Assembly: GCF_002252755.1 (NCBI RefSeq)
Contig: NZ_NHOY01000025.1
Span: forward strand, 18,747-82,746
Direction: 5' to 3'
Length of the DNA stretch: 64,000 nt
DNA from: Halorubrum sp. Hd13
GTDB lineage: Archaea; Halobacteriota; Halobacteria; Halobacteriales; Haloferacaceae
Shown here piece after piece: positions 16,608-24,622 of the stretch. Position numbers and translations under genes: made by a program. Numbering within the stretch: the stretch's first letter is position 1; every line of letters starts with the position of its first letter. The notes under the pieces were generated by a model. That model had not been told where the DNA came from. It searched no databases and was given only the letters and a program-made list of their open reading frames with translations.

Positions 16608-17711
16608 TCACCGGACTATCTCCCCGCGTTCCGCGTCCACGGGAAGCGCGCCGAGGACGCGCTCCGCGGCCCCGCCGGTCCCGTAGGGGTTCTCCCACTC
16701 GCCGTCCGACTCGAGCGCCTCGGTCACCGAACGGCAGACGCCGTCGGGATCGCGCGCACCGAGCCGATTCGCGCCAACCTCCGTCGTCTCCGACCGCTCG
16801 GTGGCGTTCTGCACGGTCACGCACGGGGTCCCGAGGATACACGCCTCCTCCTGCACGCAACTCGAGTCCGTGACGACGGCCGCGGACGCCGACAGGAGCC
16901 GCACGAACGCGGCGTATCGCCGCGGCTCGACGGTCCGAACCGGGGCGGGTCCGTCGGGGACGACCTCCCCTGAGCGCTCGCGAGCACGCGGACGAACCGG
17001 ACGGACGACCTCCAAGCCGTGGGCGCTCCCGGCACGGGCGGCGCCGTCGAGAACCGCACGGAAGCGCCCCGGATCGTCGGCGTTCCCCCGCCGGCGGACG
17101 TCGACGAGAAGGAACCCGCCCGCTCGGAGCCCGAACTCGTCGAGCACCTCGCGCTCCGGGCGCGAGCGGTCGCGGACGCGTTCGAGGGCGTCGACCGCCG
17201 TGCTCCCGGTGACGGTGATCCGCAGCTCCGTGACGCCCTCGCGGACGAGATACCACCGGGCCTTCTCCGTCGTGGCGAACAGGTAATCGGCGACGTGATC
17301 CGCGATCACTCTGTTCGTCTCCGCCGGCGCCGACCGGTCGAAGCTCCGGAGCCCGGCCTCGACGTGGGCGACCTTCGGACGCATCTTGCTCGCGGCGACC
17401 GCGCCGGCCAGGGCGCTGTTCGTGTCCCCGTGCACGACCGCGACCGCCGGGTCGGTCTCCGCGAGCGCCCGCTCGATCGCGGCCAGCATCGTCCCGGTCT
17501 GTCTCCCGTGCGGGCCCGAGCCGACGTCGAGCGCGATATCGGGGCTCGGGACGTCGAACCCGTCGAACACCGACCGTTCGAGCGTCTCGGCTCCGTGCTC
17601 TCCCGTGTGTATCACCGCGTGGTCAACGCCGCGTCGTTCGCACGCCCGGATCACGGGCGCGAGCCTGACCGCCTCGGACTCGGTGCCGAGCACGAACGCG
17701 ACCTCCGTCAT
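16608..17711 (-). CDS. WecB-like UDP-GlcNAc 2-epimerase paralogue with lost catalytic residues
   Basis: A 367-residue protein that aligns without gaps to the second WecB in this window (58083-59186) and keeps VVHGDTNSALAG, HVEAGLRSFDR and ETNRVIADHV. Key positions differ: GTRPEIIK (9-16) is GTESEAVR; TAHRQEN (204-210) is DVRRRGN, so the conserved His206 and Glu209 are gone; His240 (YPIH) is Arg; and the DSGG loop (282-285) is DSSC. The frame is intact and co-transcribed: its ATG overlaps the GT2 stop (ATGA, 17708-17711). It is probably inactive as an epimerase, or repurposed as a binding or regulatory subunit. Inference from motif loss only. Confidence 0.85.
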   Translation of the reverse strand: MTEVAFVLGTESEAVRLAPVIRACERRGVDHAVIHTGEHGAETLERSVFDGFDVPSPDIALDVGSGPHGRQTGTMLAAIERALAETDPAVAVVHGDTNSALAGAVAASKMRPKVAHVEAGLRSFDRSAPAETNRVIADHVADYLFATTEKARWYLVREGVTELRITVTGSTAVDALERVRDRSRPEREVLDEFGLRAGGFLLVDVRRRGNADDPGRFRAVLDGAARAGSAHGLEVVRPVRPRARERSGEVVPDGPAPVRTVEPRRYAAFVRLLSASAAVVTDSSCVQEEACILGTPCVTVQNATERSETTEVGANRLGARDPDGVCRSVTEALESDGEWENPYGTGGAAERVLGALPVDAERGEIVR

Positions 17712-18814
17712 CGCCCGTCGGCCTCCGTGCCGTCGCCGGTCGTTCCGCCGTCGTGAGCCACGTCCAGTCCTCGGTCCTCGTTGGCGGCCCCGAAGCGACC
17801 GCTCCCGTCGATCCCGACCGAGCCGATGTCGTGAACCAGTCCCTCGTTTTCCGAGACGTCGAGCCACGTCCCGAATAACACCAACAGGAGCCCGAGGGTC
17901 GCGACGACGAACGACACCATTCCGCCGAGGAACGTGTCGACGCCGGCGCTCCACACGGAGTAGCCGCCGGCGGTGACGCCGGCGAGCAGCACGACCGCAC
18001 CCAGCGAGTAGCACGCCGCCAGCGGATGGAACCGCCGGAGGACGTACGACCGGCCGATCCGGGTGAGGAAGTTCCGCGCGATCAGCGCCGAGAGGCGCGG
18101 GACGAACGTCGAGTATTGGATCGTGCTCCGCTCGTCGCCGTACCGCGCCGGGTGAGAGACGTCGGCGATCGGCTGCCGGTTCACGTTTAGCGCGAACAGG
18201 AGGTCGTTGAGGAAGCCGTACCGGTCGTACAGTCGGTCGAAGCGGACGATCTGGAGTCCCTCGTTTGAGATCGCCGTGAACCCGTTCTGCGGGTCGGACA
18301 GCTCCCAGTAGCCGCTCGAAACGCGCGTCAGCATGGTGAGCAGGAGGTTCCCGAACAGCCGCCAGCGCGACATCGAGGCGAAATCGCGGCTGGACCGGAG
18401 CCGGTTCCCCTTCGCGTACGTCACCTCGCCGGCCGCGACCGGCTCGATGAGCCGCTCGAGGTGTGCGGGGTCCATCTGACCGTCGCCGTCCATGACGGCG
18501 ACCACGTCCATTCCGTCGTCGAGCGCGCGAGCGTAGCCCGTCTTCACCGCCGCGCCGGCCCCGCGATTCCGCTCGTGTCTGATCGGCACCACCCGGGTCT
18601 CCTCCCCGGTTCCGCCCGTCCCGTTTTGAGTCGCCGCCCGTTCGTTCCGGCGCCTTGCGTGTTCGCGTATCTCCTCCCACGTCTCGTCGGTCGACGCGTC
18701 GTCGATCGCGTAGATCCGGTCGACGTAGCGGGGGATCGTCTCGATCACCTCGCCGACGTGACCGCCCTCGTTGTACGCCGGGACGACGACCCCGACGGCG
18801 TTGCCGTCGTACAT
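17708..18814 (-). CDS. GT2 glycosyltransferase with C-terminal membrane anchor (DPM/AglJ-like)
   Basis: A 368-residue GT2 enzyme related to dolichol-phosphate sugar transferases. It has VVVPAYNEGGHVGEVI, AIDDASTDETWE, the DxD motif in VAVMDGDGQMDP, and DPQNGFTAISNEGL, then two transmembrane helices (about residues 265-290 and 297-320). It would transfer a sugar to dolichol phosphate at the cytoplasmic face, an early step of N-glycan or surface glycan assembly. A Gly/Asn/Thr-rich insert follows the first domain strands. The ATG at 18814 is chosen over a GTG two codons upstream. It lies 2 nt after a small basic leader ORF and overlaps the wecB-like gene by 4 nt. Confidence 0.88.
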   Translation of the reverse strand: MYDGNAVGVVVPAYNEGGHVGEVIETIPRYVDRIYAIDDASTDETWEEIREHARRRNERAATQNGTGGTGEETRVVPIRHERNRGAGAAVKTGYARALDDGMDVVAVMDGDGQMDPAHLERLIEPVAAGEVTYAKGNRLRSSRDFASMSRWRLFGNLLLTMLTRVSSGYWELSDPQNGFTAISNEGLQIVRFDRLYDRYGFLNDLLFALNVNRQPIADVSHPARYGDERSTIQYSTFVPRLSALIARNFLTRIGRSYVLRRFHPLAACYSLGAVVLLAGVTAGGYSVWSAGVDTFLGGMVSFVVATLGLLLVLFGTWLDVSENEGLVHDIGSVGIDGSGRFGAANEDRGLDVAHDGGTTGDGTEADGR

Positions 18815-18816
18815 CG

Positions 18817-18915
18817 TCACTCTCGCCCCTCGACGCGGTCCGCGTATCGGTCCGCTCCGTGTCGGGGGGGCAGAGTCCGTCGGTTCCGCTTCGTTCGAAG
18901 CGTGCTAGTTGTCAT
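18817..18915 (-). CDS. Small basic leader ORF 2 of the GT2-wecB operon
   Basis: A 32-codon ORF. Its ATG overlaps the stop of leader ORF 1 (TAATG) and its TGA ends 2 nt before the GT2 ATG. It contains LRTKRNRRTLPPRHG. The equivalent ORF before the second wecB contains SRTDRCRRSH in register (RTxRxRR shared). Translation is inferred, not shown. Confidence 0.35.
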   Translation of the reverse strand: MTTSTLRTKRNRRTLPPRHGADRYADRVEGRE

Positions 18916-18977
18916 TATCGGAGGCTTCGTATCGGTCCCCGGGTCGAGTCCGCGCTCGGATCCTCCCGGCGGCGCAT
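18915..18977 (-). CDS. Leader ORF 1 (20 codons) at the promoter-proximal start
   Basis: The ATG at 18977 lies exactly 26 nt after TAACAA on the minus strand, the position where leaderless translation would begin. The peptide is short and charged (starts MRRREDPSAD). It is probably a leader for coupled translation rather than a functional protein. Confidence 0.35.
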   Translation of the reverse strand: MRRREDPSADSTRGPIRSLR

Positions 18978-19003
18978 ACCACGACAAGACGCTGACACGG
19001 GCT

Positions 19004-19009
19004 TTGTTA
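19004..19009 (-). promoter_or_regulatory. TAACAA promoter element of the GT2-wecB operon
   Basis: The minus strand reads GTGAGGCAGTGTATAACAAA. It is nearly identical to GTGAGGGAGTGCATAACAAA before the second wecB cluster (59564-59569). In both, a start codon begins after a 26-nt gap. Confidence 0.5.
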
Positions 19010-19425
19010 TACACTGCCTCACCCACCGGTATCGCTCGAATTCTCCCACGATTCCGGTGCGGAGCCGCCCGCCGCGGCCCTCGCCGTCGACCGATCGTCG
19101 TTCGCCGCGTTTCCGTCGTCTTCGTCCGTTTCCCGGACGATCACCCGCTGCGCGTGACGTGTCGATCCGCGATCGTTTCGGGACCGACGCTCGGCTCTGA
19201 TCGCCTCGCTTCAGTCATCCGCTCGCGTCGATCCGGGGGACCGCTCGGAGTCGGGGGCCCGCTTCGCTCGTCGCCGTCTCGGCATAGAAGCGGGCAATCA
19301 GGCAGAGAATAGCGCCGATATGGGGGTGATAACAAACTAAGTATGGGTTGATCGGGTACCCATTCAGCCAAGCCAATCGCAGGAACCCTGTCCGTCGTCC
19401 GCGCGCGAAGCGGAGTTTTGAACCC
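19010..19425. other. Intergenic region between divergent units
   Basis: No gene is supportable. It separates the minus-strand GT2 operon from a plus-strand winged-helix gene. A moderately AT-rich stretch (about 19318-19350) probably holds the plus-strand promoter. The rest is GC-rich and featureless. Confidence 0.4.
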
Positions 19426-19938
19426 ATGGAGGAAATCACGAAAGACGAGGTGTTCGAGGTGTTGAGTAGTTCGCGGCGACGGCTGATCCTGTACCATCTC
19501 CACCGGCGCGGCGGCGAGGCGGTGCTGCGGGACCTCGCGAGCGACACGGCCGAGGCCGAGAGCGAGGACGAGGTCGACGACGACATCGTCAAGCGGTTCT
19601 ACATCTCGCTGTACCAGACGCACGTTCCGAAGCTCGAGGAGGTCGGCCTGGTCAGGTACGACAGCGACACGAAGACGGTGTCGCTGACGGACCGGATCGA
19701 AGAGGTCGAAGCGATCCTGGAGACCGAGTCGGAGCCCGGCAGACGATGGCCGGTGTACTACGGAGCGCTCGCGATCGTCGGCAGCGCGCTCGCCGTCGTC
19801 CAGTTGGTAGGGATCGCCCCGCCGGTGACGAGCGTCGCGTTCGCCGCGGCGCTGCTGTTGCTCGCGGCGTTCCAGTACTACGAAACGGAAGTCAAACAGC
19901 GGGAGTACCACTTCCTCGCGCAGCTCGTCAGCGACTGA
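19426..19938 (+). CDS. Winged-helix membrane-anchored regulator (DUF7344-like)
   Basis: A 170-residue protein. Residues 1-100 form a winged helix of the haloarchaeal type: KDEVFEVLSSSRRRLILYHL, then VLRDLASDTAE, then RFYISLYQTHVPKLEEVGLV. Two transmembrane helices follow (about residues 112-155), with a short tail. Such proteins are thought to be membrane-tethered transcription regulators. The start MEEITKDEVF at 19426 removes an arginine-rich extension. A paralogue converges on it 14 bp downstream. Confidence 0.82.
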   Translation: MEEITKDEVFEVLSSSRRRLILYHLHRRGGEAVLRDLASDTAEAESEDEVDDDIVKRFYISLYQTHVPKLEEVGLVRYDSDTKTVSLTDRIEEVEAILETESEPGRRWPVYYGALAIVGSALAVVQLVGIAPPVTSVAFAAALLLLAAFQYYETEVKQREYHFLAQLVSD

Positions 19939-19952
19939 GCCCGCGCTCGCGG

Positions 19953-20573
19953 TCAGCCCGCGTACTGCAGGGCGACGATCGCGAGGATGCCGACGACGCT
20001 GAGCAGCGTCCACGTCGCGGCGGGCACCGCGGCGAGCGGGCCGAGACCGACGGCGCCCGCCGTGACGAGGACGGTGACGCAGCCCGCAACGGCGGGGACC
20101 GCCCACGTCCGCTCCGTCTCCTCCGCGTCCTCCCGGTCGTCCTCGTCGAGGTCCATGTACTCCAACAGCTGCGCGACGGACGCCTGCAGCTCGATCGTCC
20201 CGCGGTTCTTGTCGTAGTCGATCACCCCGAGCGAGTCCATCTTCGGGAGGTGACACTGGTAGAGCCCGATGTAGACGCGCTTCCGCTGGTCCGAGGAGAG
20301 CTGCCGGACGGTGGTGTCGTTCTCCTCCGCAGCGATGTGCTCGGCGAGGTCGTTTAGCACCGACTCGCCGTCGTTCTCCCGTAGGAAATGGATAACCATC
20401 CGTCGCCGCCGGTTCTTCAACAGGTCGAATATTTCACCCTTGGTTAACTCCGCGCCGTCCGAGCGCGACGTCTTTCCGATGTCGTCGAGGTTAGCGACGT
20501 CCGCCTCCGACGAATCGCGTTCTGTTCCCCCCGTCGGTTGGCTGCCGAGTGACCCTGATTTTCCCGCTGACAT
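19953..20573 (-). CDS. Second winged-helix membrane-anchored regulator (DUF7344-like)
   Basis: A 206-residue paralogue of the converging gene. It has a polar N-terminal tail (residues 1-42), a winged helix (TKGEIFDLLKNRRRRMVIHFL, about 43-63; later YIGLYQCHLPKMDSLGVIDY), and two C-terminal transmembrane helices ending LAIVALQYAG. A role in regulating the flanking glycan genes is plausible from position but unproven. An AT-rich stretch at about 20580-20625 probably contains its promoter. Confidence 0.82.
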   Translation of the reverse strand: MSAGKSGSLGSQPTGGTERDSSEADVANLDDIGKTSRSDGAELTKGEIFDLLKNRRRRMVIHFLRENDGESVLNDLAEHIAAEENDTTVRQLSSDQRKRVYIGLYQCHLPKMDSLGVIDYDKNRGTIELQASVAQLLEYMDLDEDDREDAEETERTWAVPAVAGCVTVLVTAGAVGLGPLAAVPAATWTLLSVVGILAIVALQYAG

Positions 20574-20815
20574 CGACCAACGTTACGCGTACACCTATCT
20601 TAGATATACGGAAATTAATTCTCGATGACCTTACTCGTCGGCGTTATCTCGATATGAGAACGTCGACCGCGACTCGGATCGAATCCGGGTCCTACTGACG
20701 TTTCCCCCGATTAAACCCGTTAACAACGCGTTAATACGCCGGTTGGCGGACCAAACCCCGTCGCTCGTGAGCGCGCGTCCGACCCTCGCGGGTCCGGCCG
20801 AGGGTCCGCCGCGTG
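20574..20815. other. Intergenic region, AT-rich then GC-rich
   Basis: No gene is visible. It holds the probable promoter of the upstream regulator (around 20580-20625) and GC-rich spacer leading to the tandem repeat below. Confidence 0.35.
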
Positions 20816-20890
20816 CGGACCGCGCGTTTCGGCCCGTGGACGGACCGCGCGTCGGCCCTCGCGGACGGACCGCGCGCTCGCCCGGCCACC
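20816..20890. repeat. Three tandem 25-bp imperfect repeats downstream of glmS
   Basis: CGGACCGCGCG recurs at 20816, 20841 and 20866, at exact 25-bp spacing, ending 4 bp before the glmS stop codon (20894). The remaining 14 bases of each unit are diverged. This is the 3' flank of glmS on the minus strand; it could act in termination or be a small VNTR. Confidence 0.6.
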
Positions 20891-20893
20891 GCC

Positions 20894-22705
20894 TCACTCG
20901 ACCGTGACGCTCTTCGCGAGGTTCCGCGGCTTGTCGATGGCGCGCGAGAGCTCCTCGGCCGCCATGTACGACACCAACTGGAGCTGGACGTTCGCGAGGA
21001 TACCGGCGACGTCCTGGTGCGTGTCCGGGATCCGAAGCACGTGGTCCGCGTAGTCGTCGATCTTCGCGTTGCTGTCGGCGCTCACGGCGATGATGGGCGC
21101 GTCGCGCGCGCTCACTTCCTTGGCGTTGTGCAGCGTCTTGGTGTCGTTCCGTCCCGTGAAGACGGCGAACACCGGCGTGTTCTCGGTGACGAGCGCGAGG
21201 GGACCGTGTTTGAGCTCGGCGGCCGAGAACCCCTCCGCGTGGTCGTACGTGATCTCCTTGAACTTCAGCGCGCCCTCGAGCGCCACCGGATGCGCGACTC
21301 CCCTCCCGATGAAGAAGTACGACTCGGCGTCCCGGTACGCGGCGGCGACGGACTCCGCGTCCGGCTCGTCGAGGATCTGCTGGACGTCGTCCGGCAGCGC
21401 CGCGAGCGAGCTGAGCAGCTCGCTCGACTCGCGCGGGCTCGCGCCGTTCGTGTCGTAGCTCAGCCGCTCGCTGAGCAGGATCAGCGTCGCCACCTGCGAG
21501 GAGAACGACTTCGTCGCGGCCACGCCGATCTCCGGGCCCGCGCGGATGTACACGGTGTGCTCGCACTCGCGCGTGATCGTGGACCCGACCACGTTCGTCA
21601 GGGCGAGCGTGCGGGCGCCCGTCCCCTGGATGCTCCGTATCGCCGAGAGCGTGTCGGCGGTCTCGCCGCTCTGCGTGACGGCGATGACCAGCGTGCTGTC
21701 GTCGACCGGCGGCGGGTTCGAGCCGTACTCCCCCGACAGGAACGCCTGCGCCGGCATCCCGCGGTCCGCGAGCAGCGTCGTCGCGTACACCGCCGCGTGG
21801 TACGAGGTGCCCATGGCGACGAGGTGCACCGACTCGACCCCGTCGAACGCGTCGTCCGGGAGCTCTTCGAACTCGACGTGCCCCTCGAGCGGGTCCATGC
21901 GGCCCCGAATCGTCTGTCGCAGCGCGGCCGGCTGCTCGTGGATCTCCTTCAGCATGTAGTGGTCGTACCCGCCCTTCCCGGCGTCGTTGGGGTCCCAGTC
22001 GACCGTCTCGAACGAGCGCTCCACGGGCTCCCCGTCCGTGTCGGTGATCGCGTGCCCGTCCGGGTGTATCGCGACCACGTCGCCGTCGCGGAGGTAGACC
22101 ACCTCGTTGGTGTACTCGAGGAACGCGGGCACGTCGCTCGCGAGGTAGTACGCGTCGGACGCGCGGCCGAGCACGAGCGGCGACCCGCTTCGCGTGCCGA
22201 ACACGGTGTCCGAGCCCTCGAACACCGCGGCGATGGCGTAGCTTCCCGAGAGGCGATCGATCGTCCGTCTGAACGCCTCCTCCGGGCCGTAGCCGGCCGA
22301 GCGGAACTCCTCTAAGAGGTGCGGGACGACCTCGGTGTCGGTGTCGCTCGTGAACTCGTGGGTGGACAACTCCTTCTTCAGTTCGGCGTAGTTGTCGATG
22401 ATCCCGTTGTGGACGACCGCGACCCGATCGAGGCAGTCGGTGTGGGGGTGCGCGTTCGCGTCGGTCGGCGGCCCGTGCGTGGACCACCGGGTGTGTCCGA
22501 TCCCCGTCGCTCCGCGGACGGCCGACCGGTCGACGGCGTTGCAGAGGACGTCCATCTCGCCCTCGTGTTTCACCACGTCGATCCCGTCGGCCGTCACGGT
22601 GGCGACCCCCGCGGAGTCGTAGCCGCGGTACTCCAGGTTCTGGAGCCCGGTGAGGAGCTCCGCGATCGCGGGCCCCTCGCCGACGCGGGCGGTGATTCCG
22701 CACAT
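20894..22705 (-). CDS. glmS: Glutamine-fructose-6-phosphate aminotransferase (isomerizing)
   Basis: A 603-residue GlmS that makes glucosamine-6-phosphate from fructose-6-phosphate and glutamine. MCGITARVGEGPA supplies the N-terminal nucleophile Cys. NLEYRGYDSAG and GIGHTRWSTHG mark the glutaminase domain. Two SIS domains follow (VAMGTSYHAAVYATTLL; the QSGETADTLSAI region), and the C-terminus PRNLAKSVTVE is nearly invariant in the family. Its ATG overlaps the upstream glmU-like stop by one base (TAATG), so the two are translationally coupled. It feeds amino-sugar synthesis for the glycan locus. Confidence 0.97.
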   Translation of the reverse strand: MCGITARVGEGPAIAELLTGLQNLEYRGYDSAGVATVTADGIDVVKHEGEMDVLCNAVDRSAVRGATGIGHTRWSTHGPPTDANAHPHTDCLDRVAVVHNGIIDNYAELKKELSTHEFTSDTDTEVVPHLLEEFRSAGYGPEEAFRRTIDRLSGSYAIAAVFEGSDTVFGTRSGSPLVLGRASDAYYLASDVPAFLEYTNEVVYLRDGDVVAIHPDGHAITDTDGEPVERSFETVDWDPNDAGKGGYDHYMLKEIHEQPAALRQTIRGRMDPLEGHVEFEELPDDAFDGVESVHLVAMGTSYHAAVYATTLLADRGMPAQAFLSGEYGSNPPPVDDSTLVIAVTQSGETADTLSAIRSIQGTGARTLALTNVVGSTITRECEHTVYIRAGPEIGVAATKSFSSQVATLILLSERLSYDTNGASPRESSELLSSLAALPDDVQQILDEPDAESVAAAYRDAESYFFIGRGVAHPVALEGALKFKEITYDHAEGFSAAELKHGPLALVTENTPVFAVFTGRNDTKTLHNAKEVSARDAPIIAVSADSNAKIDDYADHVLRIPDTHQDVAGILANVQLQLVSYMAAEELSRAIDKPRNLAKSVTVE

Positions 22706-23883
22706 TACGCCACCACCTCCGCGTTCTCGGGGACGTCGCGACGGAGCGCGATACCCGGCGCGACCGTCCCGCGCGGCCCGATCCGACAGCCCGGGGTGAT
22801 CGTGACGTTGGCGCCGACGGTGGCGCGGTCCGCGACGACGCCCCCGAGCCGACGGTCCACGTACTCGACCCCGTCGACGACGAGCGTGGCCGAGCGCCCC
22901 GGCGATACCGTCCCGTCGCCGATAGTCGCGCCGCCGCCGACGATGGTGTCTCGGAGCAGCGCGTTCGCGCCGACGCGGGAGTCGGGCCCGACGATCGACC
23001 CCTCGATCACCGCGTTCTCGCCGACGATCGTACTGGAGAGGAGACAGGTGCCGCCCTTCACGACGGCGCCGGCCGACACCTTGCAGTCCGGTCCGATCAG
23101 CACGTTCTCGCCGACGACGGCCGACTCGTGGACCCGCGCCGACTCCTTCACCTGTTCGGTGACGCCGGCGAGCGTCGGATGGGCGTAGAGGATCCGCTCG
23201 TTCGTTCGGAGGAGCTCCCACGGGTAGGAGGGGTCGAACCAGACGCCGTTCGGGGTCGCGGCGATCGCGGGACCGTCCAGCTCGGCGATCGCGCCGGTCA
23301 GCGGACGTTCTCCGTCCTCGTACTCCGTCCGGTCGAGCGCGTCGAACACCGATTGGTCGAACGCGTACACGCCGGCGTTGATCCGCGCCGACGCGCCGTC
23401 GCCGTGCTCGTCGATCCGATCGACGACCCCGTCTTTCACGCCCACCGTGCCGTACTCGCCGGTTCGGTCGGACGTGACGACCGCGAGGCAGGCGGCGGCG
23501 TCCGACTCCGCGTACCGGTCGGCGGTGACCCGCACCATCGTCTCGTCGATGACGTTGTCTCCGTTCACCACGAGGAACTCCCCGTCGACGCGGTCGGCCG
23601 CGGCCTCCAGCGCGTGCCCGCTCCCCAGCTGCGTCGACTGCGTGACGTAGGTGAGGTCGACCCCGCGGTAGGAGTTCTCGAACCGGTTCTGGATCCGGTT
23701 CCGCCCGTGGCCGACCACGATGACGACGTGGTCGACGCCGCTGTCGACCACGGCGTCGAGCGGGTACTCCAGTATCGGCCGCCCGGCGACCCGGAGCATC
23801 GGCTTCGGCTGGTAGCGAGTGAGCGGCCTGACGCGCCGCCCCTCCCCGGCCGCGAGGACGACCGCCTGGGTGAGGGCACTCAT
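22705..23883 (-). CDS. glmU: GlmU-like bifunctional sugar-1-phosphate nucleotidyltransferase/acetyltransferase
   Basis: A 392-residue protein. The N-terminal nucleotidyltransferase (residues 1-230) shows VVLAAGEGRRVRPLT, YQPKPML and the metal site VVNGDNVID. The C-terminal half is a left-handed beta-helix of hexapeptides (VVGENVLIGPDCKVSAGA, then IVGPDSRVGANA). It should make UDP-GlcNAc from glucosamine-1-phosphate, as archaeal Sta/GlmU-type enzymes do; glucose-1-phosphate thymidylyl- or uridylyltransferase activity is possible. No GlmM mutase is in the window. It is the first gene of the glmU-glmS operon. Confidence 0.9.
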   Translation of the reverse strand: MSALTQAVVLAAGEGRRVRPLTRYQPKPMLRVAGRPILEYPLDAVVDSGVDHVVIVVGHGRNRIQNRFENSYRGVDLTYVTQSTQLGSGHALEAAADRVDGEFLVVNGDNVIDETMVRVTADRYAESDAAACLAVVTSDRTGEYGTVGVKDGVVDRIDEHGDGASARINAGVYAFDQSVFDALDRTEYEDGERPLTGAIAELDGPAIAATPNGVWFDPSYPWELLRTNERILYAHPTLAGVTEQVKESARVHESAVVGENVLIGPDCKVSAGAVVKGGTCLLSSTIVGENAVIEGSIVGPDSRVGANALLRDTIVGGGATIGDGTVSPGRSATLVVDGVEYVDRRLGGVVADRATVGANVTITPGCRIGPRGTVAPGIALRRDVPENAEVVA

Positions 23884-24391
23884 CGCTTCACTCCTGCGGC
23901 GCGTGCCGGTGCCCGACGAACGGGGCCGCCGGCGCGACGGACAACGCCGCTGACGCACACGTCTGACTGCGCTTTCGCCCCGTGGAGGACGTCTCTATCC
24001 ATGCCCACCCTTGTCACACGGGCGACCATTGTAATGCGGAACCTTTCGCGACCGAACGCGCGGGACGACGGGACTCGGGAACGTCGACTGACCGTTATGA
24101 CCGTCCTACCGCGGCCGCCGTCTCGAACCCCTCTCGGCGACGGAACGGTCGTCATCGCGTGGTCCCGGCGACGACGGCGACGCGGTGTCGACGGCGTACG
24201 CCTCGTACGACGAGGCCGCAGTGTCGGCGGGCCCCGCGTCACCGTCACGGAAGGCGAAAGTCGTCGGCGTCGGTCGAGACGATCGACCGCCCGCCGTCGG
24301 CAACTCCGCGAACCGAACGCCGGCCGTCGGTCGGTGCGATCCGGCGCGATCGGTTCGCGACCGGTCAGGCGCGTTCGCAGGACTGAGTATC
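23884..24391. other. Intergenic region upstream of glmU
   Basis: About 500 bp of GC-rich DNA with no supportable gene; short open frames are arginine-rich and look like out-of-frame readings. The promoter of glmU must lie near 23900-23960, but no clear TATA element is seen. Confidence 0.35.
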
Positions 24392-24463
24392 CGGGGTTCG
24401 GATCGGTAAACGTCGTAATCGGGGTTCGGATCGGTAAACGTCGTAATCGGGGTTCGGATCGGT
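24392..24463. repeat. Tandem 28-bp repeat (2.6 copies)
   Basis: Two identical 28-bp units (24392-24419 and 24420-24447) and a third that matches for its first 16 bases (24448-24463). Each unit contains GGGGTTCGGATCGGTAAACG. The units have no spacers, so this is not a CRISPR array. It lies in the long spacer between glmU and the next glycosyltransferase gene. Confidence 0.8.
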
Positions 24464-24590
24464 ACACCGCCGATCCGAGAGCCGCCGGAAATCCGTTGCG
24501 GACGGCCGCTCGCTCACGAAATCGAATTATCTCACTGTTACCTTCGAGTTAGTCGGAAAAAGAACATATTAATTTGAGGTTTACGGTTGC

Positions 24591-24596
24591 TAACAA
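24591..24596 (+). promoter_or_regulatory. TAACAA promoter element of the GT2 gene
   Basis: TAACAA is followed by a 26-nt gap and then the GT2 ATG at 24623, the spacing expected for a TATA-equivalent of a leaderless transcript. Confidence 0.5.
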
Positions 24597-24622
24597 ATTA
24601 CCTCGACTTCTGAATACGTAAT

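Noticed and set aside
24392..24463. Short tandem repeats as a CRISPR array
   Set aside because: Units are contiguous without unique spacers, and there are no cas genes.
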